DNA from: Caldithrix sp.
Lineage (GTDB): Bacteria > KSB1 > UBA2214 > DYKH01
Length of the DNA stretch: 6,552 bases
NCBI GenBank assembly: GCA_020722685.1
Contig: DYKH01000257.1
Coordinates: forward strand, 1-6,552
Reading direction: 5' to 3'
The notes beneath the pieces are model-generated. The model was given only the letters and a program-made list of their open reading frames with translations. It had not been told where the DNA came from and ran no database searches. Numbering within the stretch: the first letter of the stretch is position 1; each line of letters starts with the position of its first letter. Positions 1-6,425 of the stretch are shown here, piece after piece. A program made the position numbers and the translations under genes.

Positions 1-1322
1 GTTCTGTCCACGAAGTACATATTTCCCTCTTCGTCCATCGACATAATATCGGCGGTACGGTACCATTTCCGGCCGTCTATTTCGATAAATGACTCAGCCG
101 TTTCGTCCGGTTTGTTCAGATAACTCGTCACCATCAAATCGGAGTTTACAAGGAGCTCACCCGGCTCTCCAATCTTAACCTCCTCAAGCGTATTCGGATC
201 GACGAGTTTGATCCTCTTACTCGGAACAACCCTTCCGACACTCTTCGGCGGGTTATCGATCGTTACAGGACACATCGCAACCCCTCCGCATGTTTCCGTT
301 GCGCCGTAACCCTGGTAAATCACCCTGCCGAACTTCTGCCGCCACCGCTTCCCAACCTCTACAGGCAAAACATCACCGGCGCTGTACCAGTAAACGACGG
401 AACTCAAATCGTACTGGTCTAGTCGATCGTGCTCGAGCATCATTCGGTAAAGCGTCGGGACACCGATCATCGTTGTAACCTTGAATTGTTCGATGCTTGC
501 AAAGGTCGCGTCGACATTCACTTTCGGCTGAAGCAAAAGCGTGCCTCCGACAAAAAGCGTCGCGAGGCTGCACGTCTGCCCCAGGATATGAAACAGCGGC
601 GCATTTCCAAAAATGATGTTCTGTTGTATCGGTACCAGAGACTCACTTACGGTAATCTGCTCGGCCATTGATACAAGATAGAGGGCATGGGTAAACGGCA
701 CCCCCTTGGGAAATTTTGTCGTACCTCCGGTGTAGAGGATCTCCGCGGTCGAAAGGCCGTCTTTTTTCAACTCCGGCAGGCTGACTGCGCCCCTTTTGTA
801 TTTTTCAAACAAAAGACTCCTCAACGAATACGTATTTCCCTCAAGCAGAATCTTTCCCTTAGGAACGACATCGAAGAGGTACCCGAAGAATCTCTTCCAC
901 CACGGCAGCAGATCGGCCATGCGCGTGACAATAACGGTCTTTATCGCGGTTTCCGGCAAAACCCTCTTCACGTAACCGAAGTTCGTATCCGCACAGACGA
1001 TCGCCTTCGCCTCGCTGTCTTTCGCGATGTAACTGAGGTCGTGGGGGGTATAAATAGGCGTGATCGGAACCGCTATCGCGCCGACCCGCTGAATGCCGAG
1101 CCATGTAACAACCCACTGAAGGGTATTGGGAATATAAAGCATAACCCTGTCGCCCGGGGCAACGCCGAGGCCCTGCAACGCCGCCGCAAAGCGCTCCGCC
1201 AGTTCTTTGACTTCACGGTAGGAATATCTGGTCCCAAGATAGATCACCGCGGTATGATTACCCTGCTTTTGGGCGATTTCTTCAAATGCGGCGTAAATGT
1301 TACTTTCTTCGACCCCGTTCAT
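1..1322 (-). CDS. AMP-forming acyl-CoA synthetase (long-chain fatty acid-CoA ligase type), 3' end beyond window
   Basis: The reading frame is open for 440 codons from the ATG to the window edge, with no frameshift or stop. The product belongs to the ANL (AMP-binding) superfamily, which adenylates a carboxylic acid with ATP and transfers the acyl group to CoA in the cytoplasm. Visible motifs in order: phosphate-binding loop YTGGTTKFPKGV (residues 197-208), NAPLFH (240-245), YGATE (339-343) and YRTAD (421-425, whose Asp normally contacts the AMP ribose). The sequence ends in YFVDR, at the hinge. The C-terminal lid of roughly 100 residues with the catalytic Lys lies outside the window. The P-loop has Gly for the usual Ser and Lys for the usual Gly of TSGTTGxPKG, and YRTAD has Ala where Gly is usual. 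It lies 39 nt after livF, probably in the same transcript. The start is uncertain: the ATG at 1322 fits the usual short N-terminus but lacks a Shine-Dalgarno site, while an in-frame TTG at 1334 has one. The acid substrate cannot be told from sequence. Confidence 0.92.
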   Translation of the reverse strand, partial: MNGVEESNIYAAFEEIAQKQGNHTAVIYLGTRYSYREVKELAERFAAALQGLGVAPGDRVMLYIPNTLQWVVTWLGIQRVGAIAVPITPIYTPHDLSYIAKDSEAKAIVCADTNFGYVKRVLPETAIKTVIVTRMADLLPWWKRFFGYLFDVVPKGKILLEGNTYSLRSLLFEKYKRGAVSLPELKKDGLSTAEILYTGGTTKFPKGVPFTHALYLVSMAEQITVSESLVPIQQNIIFGNAPLFHILGQTCSLATLFVGGTLLLQPKVNVDATFASIEQFKVTTMIGVPTLYRMMLEHDRLDQYDLSSVVYWYSAGDVLPVEVGKRWRQKFGRVIYQGYGATETCGGVAMCPVTIDNPPKSVGRVVPSKRIKLVDPNTLEEVKIGEPGELLVNSDLMVTSYLNKPDETAESFIEIDGRKWYRTADIMSMDEEGNMYFVDR

Positions 1323-1343
1323 TGTGCCGATCAAAAAAGCAAA

Positions 1344-1350
1344 TCCTTTT
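1344..1350 (-). promoter_or_regulatory. Ribosome binding site of the acyl-CoA synthetase gene, favouring a TTG start
   Basis: The minus strand reads AAAAGGA in the livF-ligase gap. It sits 9 nt before an in-frame TTG (1334-1332) but 21 nt before the ATG at 1322, which is too far. This is the only purine-rich ribosome site in the gap, so translation may begin at the TTG and add four residues (M-I-G-T) to the protein. Confidence 0.5.
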
Positions 1351-1361
1351 AAAGTTTTTCA

Positions 1362-2108
1362 TCAAACGCCAAAATAGGCCGCCTTGACTTCAGGGTTGTC
1401 CATCAGTTCCTTGCCCGTCCCGGTAAGGGTCAGCATGCCGTTTTCAATCACATAGCCCCTGTCGATAATGGGAAGCACAGGCCGGGCAAACTGTTCGGTC
1501 AAAAGTATCGTCGTTCCCGAATCCTTCTTCAGATTGCATATCGAATCAACAAGCATCTTCTGCATCATCGGGCTGAGCCCCAGAAGCGGTTCATCCAAAA
1601 GCAAAAGCTTCGGCTTTACAATCAGGCTCATCCCGATCGCAAGCATCTGCTGCTCCCCTCCGCTTAAAAAGCCGGCCTTTCTGCTTTTCAACCCGGCCAG
1701 AGCGGGAAACAACGTAAATACGTAATCGATCGTTTCCCGAATCTCTTGTTTATTGCGAAGATATCCGGCGATTCTCAGGTTTTCCATGACGGAACTCTCC
1801 GGGAAAACCGGGTGCCTTTCCCGGGATAACACGATGCCTTTGTTGACACGCTCACTCGGCGCGGTTTCGGTAATGTCTTCTCCACGATACACAACACTCC
1901 CGTAGAGCGCGATCCGTTCTCCACCCCTGCGCCTCTCCTTGATACGCATGTCGATGATCAGTCCGGAGAGCGTATTCATCAGCGTGGTCTTCCCGGCGCT
2001 GTTGGAACCGATGACACCGACGATTTCCCCCTCTTCAACGTTCATGCTGAAGTCATTGAGGGCGAGCGCATTTTCAAAAAAAACCATGAGGTTCTGAACA
2101 GTAAGCAT
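1362..2108 (-). CDS. livF: Branched-chain amino acid type ABC transporter ATP-binding protein LivF
   Basis: This is a 248-residue cytoplasmic ATPase, slightly longer than the usual 235 or so for LivF. Motifs: Walker A GSNSAGKTT (34-42), a Q-loop region with RERHPVFPE (96-104) where many LivF proteins read PERRRLFPE, signature LSGGEQQ (148-154), Walker B LLLLDE (168-173), D-loop LGLS, and TEQ (204-206) at the H-loop. Gln in place of the switch His is normal for LivF (E. coli LivF has VEQN). Compared with E. coli LivF from memory, there is an insertion of about 14 residues, rich in Arg, Lys and Glu, around residues 54-70 between Walker A and the DIT motif. The gene starts 2 nt after the livG stop, and GGAAG near the end of livG can serve as its ribosome site, so translation is probably coupled. 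It pairs with LivG to power LivH and LivM. Confidence 0.95.
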   Translation of the reverse strand: MLTVQNLMVFFENALALNDFSMNVEEGEIVGVIGSNSAGKTTLMNTLSGLIIDMRIKERRRGGERIALYGSVVYRGEDITETAPSERVNKGIVLSRERHPVFPESSVMENLRIAGYLRNKQEIRETIDYVFTLFPALAGLKSRKAGFLSGGEQQMLAIGMSLIVKPKLLLLDEPLLGLSPMMQKMLVDSICNLKKDSGTTILLTEQFARPVLPIIDRGYVIENGMLTLTGTGKELMDNPEVKAAYFGV

Positions 2109-2110
2109 GA

Positions 2111-2863
2111 TTATTCTTCCGAACCGAGATAAGCCTTCTTGACCTCATCGCTCTCCATGACCTCTTCAGCGGATCCGTCCGCTATCTTCCGCCCGTAGTT
2201 CAGTACGATGACCCTGGTCGCAATTCGGAAAAGCTCCTTAAGGCGGTGTTCGATCATAATAATCGTCTTCCCTTCCAAAAGAAGTTTCTCAATGATAGGC
2301 ACAATGCTGGCCACTTCCGCCAGGCTGAGCCCGGAGAACAGTTCGTCGAGAATCATGATCTCCGGCTGAAGCGCTATCGCCTTCGCCAGCTCCAGCCTCT
2401 TGAGATAGCCCTGCGGTAGCACGCTGGCCACCTTGTACGCAACCTGGGCATCCCTTTCGAACCCAACCTCCTCGAGAAGATCAAGCGCGACAGCGCTCCG
2501 GTCTCCGTATTTGCCGCCGGCAAGGGCCTTGACGCGGGGAGAATAAAGCGGAATGATCATATTCTTGAACGCGGGCAATTGATAGAAAGGCTTAACCATT
2601 TGGAACGTCCTCGCAATACCGAGACGGACAATCCTGTAAGGCGCCCAGTTTGTAATATCCTGCCCTTTGAAAAGGACCTGTCCCTCCGAGGCCTTCACGA
2701 ATCCGGTAATCAGGTTGACCGTGGTGGTTTTGCCCGACCCATTCGGCCCGATGATGCCCAGAAGATCACCCTTCTGAAGCGTAAACGCGACATTGCTTAC
2801 CGCCTGAACGCCGCCGAATGATTTTGACAGGTTTTTAACCTCCAAAAGAGGCTCCTGGCTCAT
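2111..2863 (-). CDS. livG: Branched-chain amino acid type ABC transporter ATP-binding protein LivG
   Basis: This is a 250-residue cytoplasmic ATPase of normal LivG length. Walker A is GPNGSGKTT (39-47), the Q-loop is ARTFQ (Gln88), Walker B is IMILDE (Asp173, Glu174) and the H-loop is MIEH (His206). The C-terminal end (EVKKAYLGSEE) carries the family's AYLG tail. The ABC signature is atypical: LPQGY (149-153) followed by LKRLELAKA, where E. coli LivG has LAYGQQRRLEIAR. The residue after the Walker B Glu is Leu instead of the usual Pro, giving DELFSGLS. The frame and surrounding residues are intact, so this is divergence and not a sequencing slip. The start ATG overlaps the livM stop (ATGA, 4 nt), with a good ribosome site (GAGGTGG) 5 nt upstream inside livM, indicating translational coupling. 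It forms a heterodimer with LivF. Confidence 0.95.
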   Translation of the reverse strand: MSQEPLLEVKNLSKSFGGVQAVSNVAFTLQKGDLLGIIGPNGSGKTTTVNLITGFVKASEGQVLFKGQDITNWAPYRIVRLGIARTFQMVKPFYQLPAFKNMIIPLYSPRVKALAGGKYGDRSAVALDLLEEVGFERDAQVAYKVASVLPQGYLKRLELAKAIALQPEIMILDELFSGLSLAEVASIVPIIEKLLLEGKTIIMIEHRLKELFRIATRVIVLNYGRKIADGSAEEVMESDEVKKAYLGSEE

Positions 2864-3873
2864 TTGGCCACCTCGACCCAGCGTTCAAACTGATGGTACT
2901 TTCTCGCAACAAAGTGAAAGATACCCTCGGGAAGACCCACTACAAAGATAACCAGAAAAACGCCGTAAAACACGATTCTCAGGCCCCCCAGCGCGCGAAG
3001 AACCTCGGAAAGAGGAACCAGGATAAAGGCCCCGAGAGTTGCCCCGGCAAACGAGCCGGCACCTCCCACCATGACGGCTGCAATCGGGAGGATCGAATAA
3101 TCCAGCGCAAAGACAGGCATGCCGACGAAACGGTAAACATGCGTCATCATCGCCCCGGCAAAGGCGCCGACCGCACTGGCAATGAAAAGGGCCTGAATTT
3201 TGAACCAGTAGATGTTGATCCCCGCGTTCATGACGGAGCGGTCGTTATCCTTGATGCCCTTCAGTACGAGACCGTAATCTGAATCCATCATCCGCCGGAA
3301 CCCGAAAAGCGCGACAAGAAGGGCAGCCATTAGAATATAAAGTTCGAGCCATTTGGACGGAAGAACTTCAAGTCCGCTTATGCCTTCCGTTCCCCCAAAG
3401 ATTTTCGTCGCCTCGATGACCCGCTCGAGCATCAGAGGAATGATCAGCGTGACCATCGCAAAGTAAACCCCCCGCAGCCTGAGGACGGGCAAAAGCAAGA
3501 CCGTACAGATCAAGCCCCCAAGAACGGTCGCAACGGGAATTGTGATAAAGGGAGAGATATGGAAATAGTGATTCAGGATCCCGGAACAGTACGCACCAAC
3601 GCCGAAAAAAAGCGCCTGCCCCAGAGAAATCATCCCGGTGTGGGCAAGGACATCCCAGCTGATCGCCAGCAGCGCAAAAATCGCGACAGACAGCAGAACA
3701 CGTTGCCAGTACGAACCCAAAACGACGGGCAGCACCAAAAAAACGATGACGGGAATCAGCCTGGGCGCCGAAAGGTAAAGCATTTCCCGCCAGGAAGTCA
3801 GCGCAAAAATATCCTCGGAGCGGATTTTGATGCCCCGATCAATGCGTTCTTTTCGCTTCTTCATATGATCCAT
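2860..3873 (-). CDS. livM: Branched-chain amino acid type ABC transporter permease LivM
   Basis: This is a 337-residue inner-membrane protein of the BPD_transp_2 (LivM/LivH) family. A basic cytoplasmic N-terminus (MDHMKKRKER) leads to about eight to nine hydrophobic segments, roughly at 36-56, 58-75, 84-100, 108-131, 135-152, 176-191, 225-245, 257-286 and 299-317. Family hallmarks are ISLGQALFFGVGAY (82-95), LRGVYFAMVTL (133-143), GGTEGISGL (160-168) and the cytoplasmic coupling loop GLVLKGIKDNDRSVMNAGIN (201-220), which contacts an ATPase. GGAGSFAGATLGA (270-282) and VGLPEGI (312-318) close the protein as expected. With LivH it forms the translocation path. The ATG at 3873 was chosen because GGTGA lies a few bases upstream; Met4 is a possible alternative. 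The gene begins 21 nt after livH and overlaps livG by 4 nt. Confidence 0.95.
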   Translation of the reverse strand: MDHMKKRKERIDRGIKIRSEDIFALTSWREMLYLSAPRLIPVIVFLVLPVVLGSYWQRVLLSVAIFALLAISWDVLAHTGMISLGQALFFGVGAYCSGILNHYFHISPFITIPVATVLGGLICTVLLLPVLRLRGVYFAMVTLIIPLMLERVIEATKIFGGTEGISGLEVLPSKWLELYILMAALLVALFGFRRMMDSDYGLVLKGIKDNDRSVMNAGINIYWFKIQALFIASAVGAFAGAMMTHVYRFVGMPVFALDYSILPIAAVMVGGAGSFAGATLGAFILVPLSEVLRALGGLRIVFYGVFLVIFVVGLPEGIFHFVARKYHQFERWVEVAK

Positions 3874-3894
3874 CAGACTTCACCCGGCGCCGGT

Positions 3895-4767
3895 TTAGAT
3901 CCTCTCCTCGAGCTCTTTCTGCTTGCCGTAAAGCCCTGAAGGCTTGATCACCAAAACAAGCAACAACGCCAGGAGACTGACGATCATCGTCCAGTGGGAT
4001 CCGATGTAAGTATCGGTAAATCTCTGAACGAATCCGACCAGAAGGCTTGCGAAGATGACACCTCCCGTGCTTCCCAGCCCCCCGATAATCGAAACAGCCA
4101 GCGCATTGATCAAAACATCGTAACCCTGACTGACCGAAATGGTCCCCAACGGGACAATGACGGTCGAGGCAATTGCTGCAAGCCCTGCACCCAAAGAAAC
4201 GCTCAACGTGGCGATCCGGTCCGAATCCATACCGAACGTCAGAGCCGTGCGTTCATCCTGGGCAATCCCCCGGAAAGCCAGACCCAGTGAGGTGTGATGC
4301 ACAAAAAGCCAGAGCAAAATCATCAGAACGACACTCGATGCGACGATCACGATTCTCTGCATATCTACATAAACATTGCCTATCATGAAACTCTCATCGA
4401 TAAACACCGGAAGGGCATATTCCACTCCGATGAAACCGAGATACCGAAAAAGTTCCAGGATGGCCAGGCCTATGCCGAACGTTGCGATGACCTCGGACAG
4501 AACCTGACCGCGGACACGCATCAGCACGAAACGGTACATCAAACCGCCGAGGAACGCTGTAAACAAAATAGAGATCAGTATCGAGAACAAATACGGGATC
4601 CCTGCAAGATTCAACAGGATCCATGTCACAAAGGCTGCGAGGATGTAAAAGGCGCCGTACGCGAAATTCGATACCCCGCTGATGCCGAAAGTCAGGTTAA
4701 ACCCGATCGACATCAATATCAGAATGACACTGTTGATGACAGCGTAGACAATCGTTCCTAAAAGCAT
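3895..4767 (-). CDS. livH: Branched-chain amino acid type ABC transporter permease LivH
   Basis: This is a 290-residue inner-membrane permease of the BPD_transp_2 family, of normal LivH length. From the ATG it shows MLLGTIVYAVINSVILILMS, then FNLTFGISGVSNFAYGAFY (residues 23-41), which matches the LivH hallmark LxLIFGxxxxxNFAHGxFY. Later come the coupling loop GLAFRGIAQDERTALTFGMD (162-181), a GGLGSTGGVIFASLLVGFVQ segment (229-248) and the terminal IKPSGLYGK motif (275-283). About seven to eight hydrophobic segments are visible. With LivM it makes the membrane channel. Start choice: the ATG at 4767 gives the usual N-terminal length but has no good ribosome site. An in-frame TTG at 4776 (adding M-Q-E) lies 9 nt after AAGG, which is itself buried in the hairpin upstream. 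The gene follows the binding-protein gene by 59-68 nt and precedes livM by 21 nt. Confidence 0.94.
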   Translation of the reverse strand: MLLGTIVYAVINSVILILMSIGFNLTFGISGVSNFAYGAFYILAAFVTWILLNLAGIPYLFSILISILFTAFLGGLMYRFVLMRVRGQVLSEVIATFGIGLAILELFRYLGFIGVEYALPVFIDESFMIGNVYVDMQRIVIVASSVVLMILLWLFVHHTSLGLAFRGIAQDERTALTFGMDSDRIATLSVSLGAGLAAIASTVIVPLGTISVSQGYDVLINALAVSIIGGLGSTGGVIFASLLVGFVQRFTDTYIGSHWTMIVSLLALLLVLVIKPSGLYGKQKELEERI

Positions 4768-4784
4768 TTCTTGCAAACGCCCCC

Positions 4785-4813
4785 GCCTTCCCCTTTTTCG
4801 ACAAGGGGAAGGC
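4785..4813 (-). promoter_or_regulatory. Intercistronic stem-loop between the binding-protein gene and livH
   Basis: The minus strand contains GCCTTCCCCTT, a 7-nt loop (GTCGAAA) and AAGGGGAAGGC: a perfect 11-bp stem with six G-C pairs. It is followed by GGGGG and not by a T-run, so it is not a typical intrinsic terminator. It lies 23 nt after the binding-protein stop and just before livH. Stem-loops in this position are known in binding-protein transporter operons (for example E. coli malE-malF), where they protect the upstream message and raise the binding protein above the membrane parts. The purine-rich arm also contains the only Shine-Dalgarno-like bases near livH, so it could limit livH translation. 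The structure is seen; the function is inferred. Confidence 0.7.
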
Positions 4814-4835
4814 CTTCAGCAGAGATAGCTGTTTG

Positions 4836-6107
4836 TTATTTCGCCGATTTCAGGCCCGCAGGCAATTTGATCTGCCCATCCGCGATAGCTTCGGGAAAGA
4901 CATTGATCCTCTCCCCCTTGTCATTCCATTGAAAAACGCACGCGACAGCCGATTCCTTCGGATCCATGCCGAAGATGGCCTGATGGCCTTCATCGAACTT
5001 AATGCGGCCCATCACGCCGGTTCGATCAGTCTTTTTAATCTCCGCAACCAGCGCATCCGGATCAAGACTTCCCGCTCTCTCAATCGCCTCTTTCAGAATA
5101 AAGACCGACTCATACGTCGGGCCGGGTCCGTGACCGGCTTCCATCTTCTTCCCGAACTTCTTTTCGTAAGCCTTCAGGAATTCGACCGATTGAGGGACCT
5201 TTTTGGAAGCAATGGCGCTTCCCAGTTCAAAATTGACGTTAATGGCACCGCCGATCTTTCTATCAAAGGTTTTCCAGGCACCCGGACCGGCAAGGGGTGA
5301 AATGAATCCGGCCATCAGCGCAGGAACCTTCATCGATTTCCACTGTTTTACCAGCGTTCCGCTCTGCGGCATATCGAAGATCGGAAGGATCACCTGGGCG
5401 CCGCCGCTGCGGGCTTTCATCAGCGCGGATGAGAAATCGGAGGCCCCTGTCGGATAACTTTCCTGACCGAGCACTGTCCATCCGGCCTTCTCGAAATAGT
5501 TCTTCACGATGCCGTTCGCCGTGGCCCGCGCCCATGCGACATCCTGGTGCATGATGTAGACCTTGGTGAACCCAAATTCCTTGTTAATGTAAGACATTGT
5601 CCCGACAAGATATTTCACAAGATAGACCGCATTAAGACACGTTCGGAAAACATATTTGTATTTGTCGGGCTCCTTCTTGATTTTTGCTTCGGAAGCAGGC
5701 GTCATCGCGATCGTTCCGAGCATCGGAACCTTATGCTTCGCCAAAATATCCATCGCGGCAAGCAGCGCCTCGGAACGGAACGGACCGATCAAAAGGGCCG
5801 CGGGCTTTTTCTCGAGGATAAGCTTCTCGATTCCCATCAATGCCTCCGGAACCGGAACGCCCGGAGCGGCATCGCGGATATCGATCGCCTCCACCTTGAA
5901 CATCCTCTTTTCCGAACCTACTTTCACACCACCCTTCGCATTGATGTCCGCAACAACCATTTCGACAATCGCCAGCCCTTCTTTTCCCTCGACGAATCCG
6001 GTCGAGGTCGGAATACCGATCACGATCGGTTCAGCCGCAAGTGCCGAAAACGAAAAAAGAAACCCCAAAACCAAAATCAGGTAAACGATCCCACAGCGTC
6101 TTTTCAT
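4836..6107 (-). CDS. Periplasmic substrate-binding protein of a branched-chain amino acid type (HAAT) ABC transporter
   Basis: This is a 423-residue exported protein of the Periplasmic_binding_6/LivJ group, type I fold. The N-terminus MKRRCGIVYLILVLGFLFSF is a Sec signal peptide (basic n-region, hydrophobic core), with a likely signal peptidase cut after ALA in SALA-AEP. There is no lipobox. The mature protein begins EPIVIGIPTSTG, followed by DINAKGG, AALLIGPFRSEALLAAMDIL (103-122), KVYIMHQDVAW (182-192) and DFSSALMKARSGGAQVILPI (224-243), in the order usual for the family. It is longer than E. coli LivJ (about 367), as is common for relatives binding other ligands, so amino acid specificity should not be assumed. 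The start at 6107 is fixed by a perfect AAGGAGG 6 nt upstream and by the signal peptide. An upstream in-frame ATG at 6164 would add 19 basic residues ahead of the signal peptide and has no good ribosome site. It heads the operon and delivers ligand to LivH and LivM. Confidence 0.93.
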   Translation of the reverse strand: MKRRCGIVYLILVLGFLFSFSALAAEPIVIGIPTSTGFVEGKEGLAIVEMVVADINAKGGVKVGSEKRMFKVEAIDIRDAAPGVPVPEALMGIEKLILEKKPAALLIGPFRSEALLAAMDILAKHKVPMLGTIAMTPASEAKIKKEPDKYKYVFRTCLNAVYLVKYLVGTMSYINKEFGFTKVYIMHQDVAWARATANGIVKNYFEKAGWTVLGQESYPTGASDFSSALMKARSGGAQVILPIFDMPQSGTLVKQWKSMKVPALMAGFISPLAGPGAWKTFDRKIGGAINVNFELGSAIASKKVPQSVEFLKAYEKKFGKKMEAGHGPGPTYESVFILKEAIERAGSLDPDALVAEIKKTDRTGVMGRIKFDEGHQAIFGMDPKESAVACVFQWNDKGERINVFPEAIADGQIKLPAGLKSAK

Positions 6108-6113
6108 AGCTTT

Positions 6114-6120
6114 CCTCCTT
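6114..6120 (-). promoter_or_regulatory. Strong ribosome binding site that sets the binding-protein start
   Basis: The minus strand reads AAGGAGG, fully complementary to the 16S rRNA tail, 6 nt before the ATG at 6107. This rules strongly for that start over the in-frame ATG at 6164. It is much the strongest ribosome site of the operon, in line with the high expression expected of a periplasmic binding protein. Confidence 0.9.
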
Positions 6121-6188
6121 TTTCTTTTACGTTCAACGGGAAATACGTCTTTGCGCAGAGCCATAAGACTTTAGGCCGAACTGATTAT

Positions 6189-6217
6189 CTACGAAAACAA
6201 CAAAAAAATTTTTGTAG
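6189..6217. repeat. Inverted repeat CTACGAAAA / TTTTTGTAG in the operon leader
   Basis: Nine-base arms at 6189-6197 and 6209-6217 match at eight positions around an 11-nt A-rich loop. Two further matches flank a mismatch outside (6186-6187 with 6219-6220). On the minus strand it would form an AT-rich hairpin upstream of the binding-protein start. It may be a regulatory dyad or simply a product of A/T-rich sequence. Confidence 0.3.
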
Positions 6218-6239
6218 CTATCCTGAAAATTTGGTGGTG

Positions 6240-6258
6240 TCCTGCAGTTTCCGCAGGA
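6240..6258. repeat. Short inverted repeat TCCTGC-N7-GCAGGA in the operon leader
   Basis: Perfect 6-bp arms at 6240-6245 and 6253-6258 flank a 7-nt loop. It could form a small hairpin in the leader RNA of the transporter operon or serve as a protein-binding dyad. No T-run follows on either strand, so it is not an intrinsic terminator. Confidence 0.35.
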
Positions 6259-6273
6259 AACAATTCTCTCGGC

Positions 6274-6289
6274 TTCGGTAATTAATGAA
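6274..6289. promoter_or_regulatory. Possible operator: dyad TTC-N2-TAATTA-N2-GAA
   Basis: The 16 bases TTCGGTAATTAATGAA have two-fold symmetry at 12 positions and cover the -10 region of the candidate operon promoter, where a dimeric repressor could block transcription. A dyad of this quality is expected by chance in a few hundred AT-rich bases, so the location is the main argument. Confidence 0.2.
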
Positions 6290-6307
6290 AGAATCAAAGC
6301 GTGTCAA
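6279..6307 (-). promoter_or_regulatory. Candidate sigma-70 type promoter of the transporter operon
   Basis: The minus strand has a perfect -35 element TTGACA (6307-6302). After a 17-nt spacer comes TAATTA (6284-6279), a poor -10 match; ATTAAT at 15-nt spacing is a slightly better hexamer at worse spacing. If used, transcription would begin near 6270 and leave a leader of about 160 nt before the binding-protein start. The support is the exact -35 and the location only. Confidence 0.35.
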
Positions 6308-6343
6308 GAAAAAAAAGGCACGTGGGCCATCAACCGAAAAGGA

Positions 6344-6372
6344 TTGCATCAAAACGCCCCTTGCTGTAAAAG
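6344..6372 (+). promoter_or_regulatory. Weak candidate promoter of the plus-strand CoA-ligase gene
   Basis: TTGCAT (6344-6349) and TAAAAG (6367-6372) each match four of six consensus sigma-70 bases at the ideal 17-nt spacing. This would give a leader of about 45 nt. It is the best pair I see on this strand in the intergenic region, but the match is modest. Confidence 0.25.
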
Positions 6373-6425
6373 GCGGACGCAGCTTTGTAGAGTTAGAGCG
6401 ATTTACTGAAAAAAAGGGAGGAATG

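Larger units (their letters stand above)
6108..6425. other. Divergent intergenic region, about 318 bp, without a gene
   Basis: This stretch separates the minus-strand transporter operon from the plus-strand CoA-ligase gene and must hold the control signals for both. I find no convincing protein-coding frame and no RNA gene. It is AT-rich in places, with A-tracts at 6202-6208 and 6309-6316 that could bend DNA. It contains candidate promoters, two imperfect or short dyads and a small hairpin, listed separately where worth it. A CACGTG palindrome occurs at 6319-6324. Confidence 0.75.

Noticed and set aside
1..1322. Possible pseudogene, because no single frame with both start and stop lies within the window here
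   Set aside because: Translating the minus strand by hand gives one uninterrupted frame of 440 codons to the window edge with all expected motifs in order. The gene is cut by the window and not broken.
687..1352. A 221-codon open frame on the plus strand
   Set aside because: It lies wholly antisense to the acyl-CoA synthetase, whose conserved motifs are on the minus strand. The plus-strand product is rich in Arg, Asn and Asp and matches no family I recognise.
4294..4761. A 155-codon open frame on the plus strand, antisense to livH
   Set aside because: The product is rich in His, Gln, Asp and Arg, as expected from reading hydrophobic codons backwards. LivH on the other strand has clear family motifs.
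4785..4813. The intercistronic hairpin as an intrinsic terminator ending the binding-protein transcript
   Set aside because: On the minus strand the stem is followed by GGGGGCG and not by a T-run, and livH begins at once. It may still stall or protect RNA but does not look like a terminator.
6108..6164. Upstream in-frame ATG at 6164 as the start of the binding protein
   Set aside because: It would place 19 highly basic residues before a complete signal peptide and has only a weak ribosome site. The ATG at 6107 has a perfect AAGGAGG at 6-nt spacing.
5547..6281. A 244-codon open frame on the plus strand (and a second one at 5656-6084)
   Set aside because: Both are antisense to the binding-protein gene, and the first runs into its promoter region. 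The composition is that of a shadow frame and no domain is visible.
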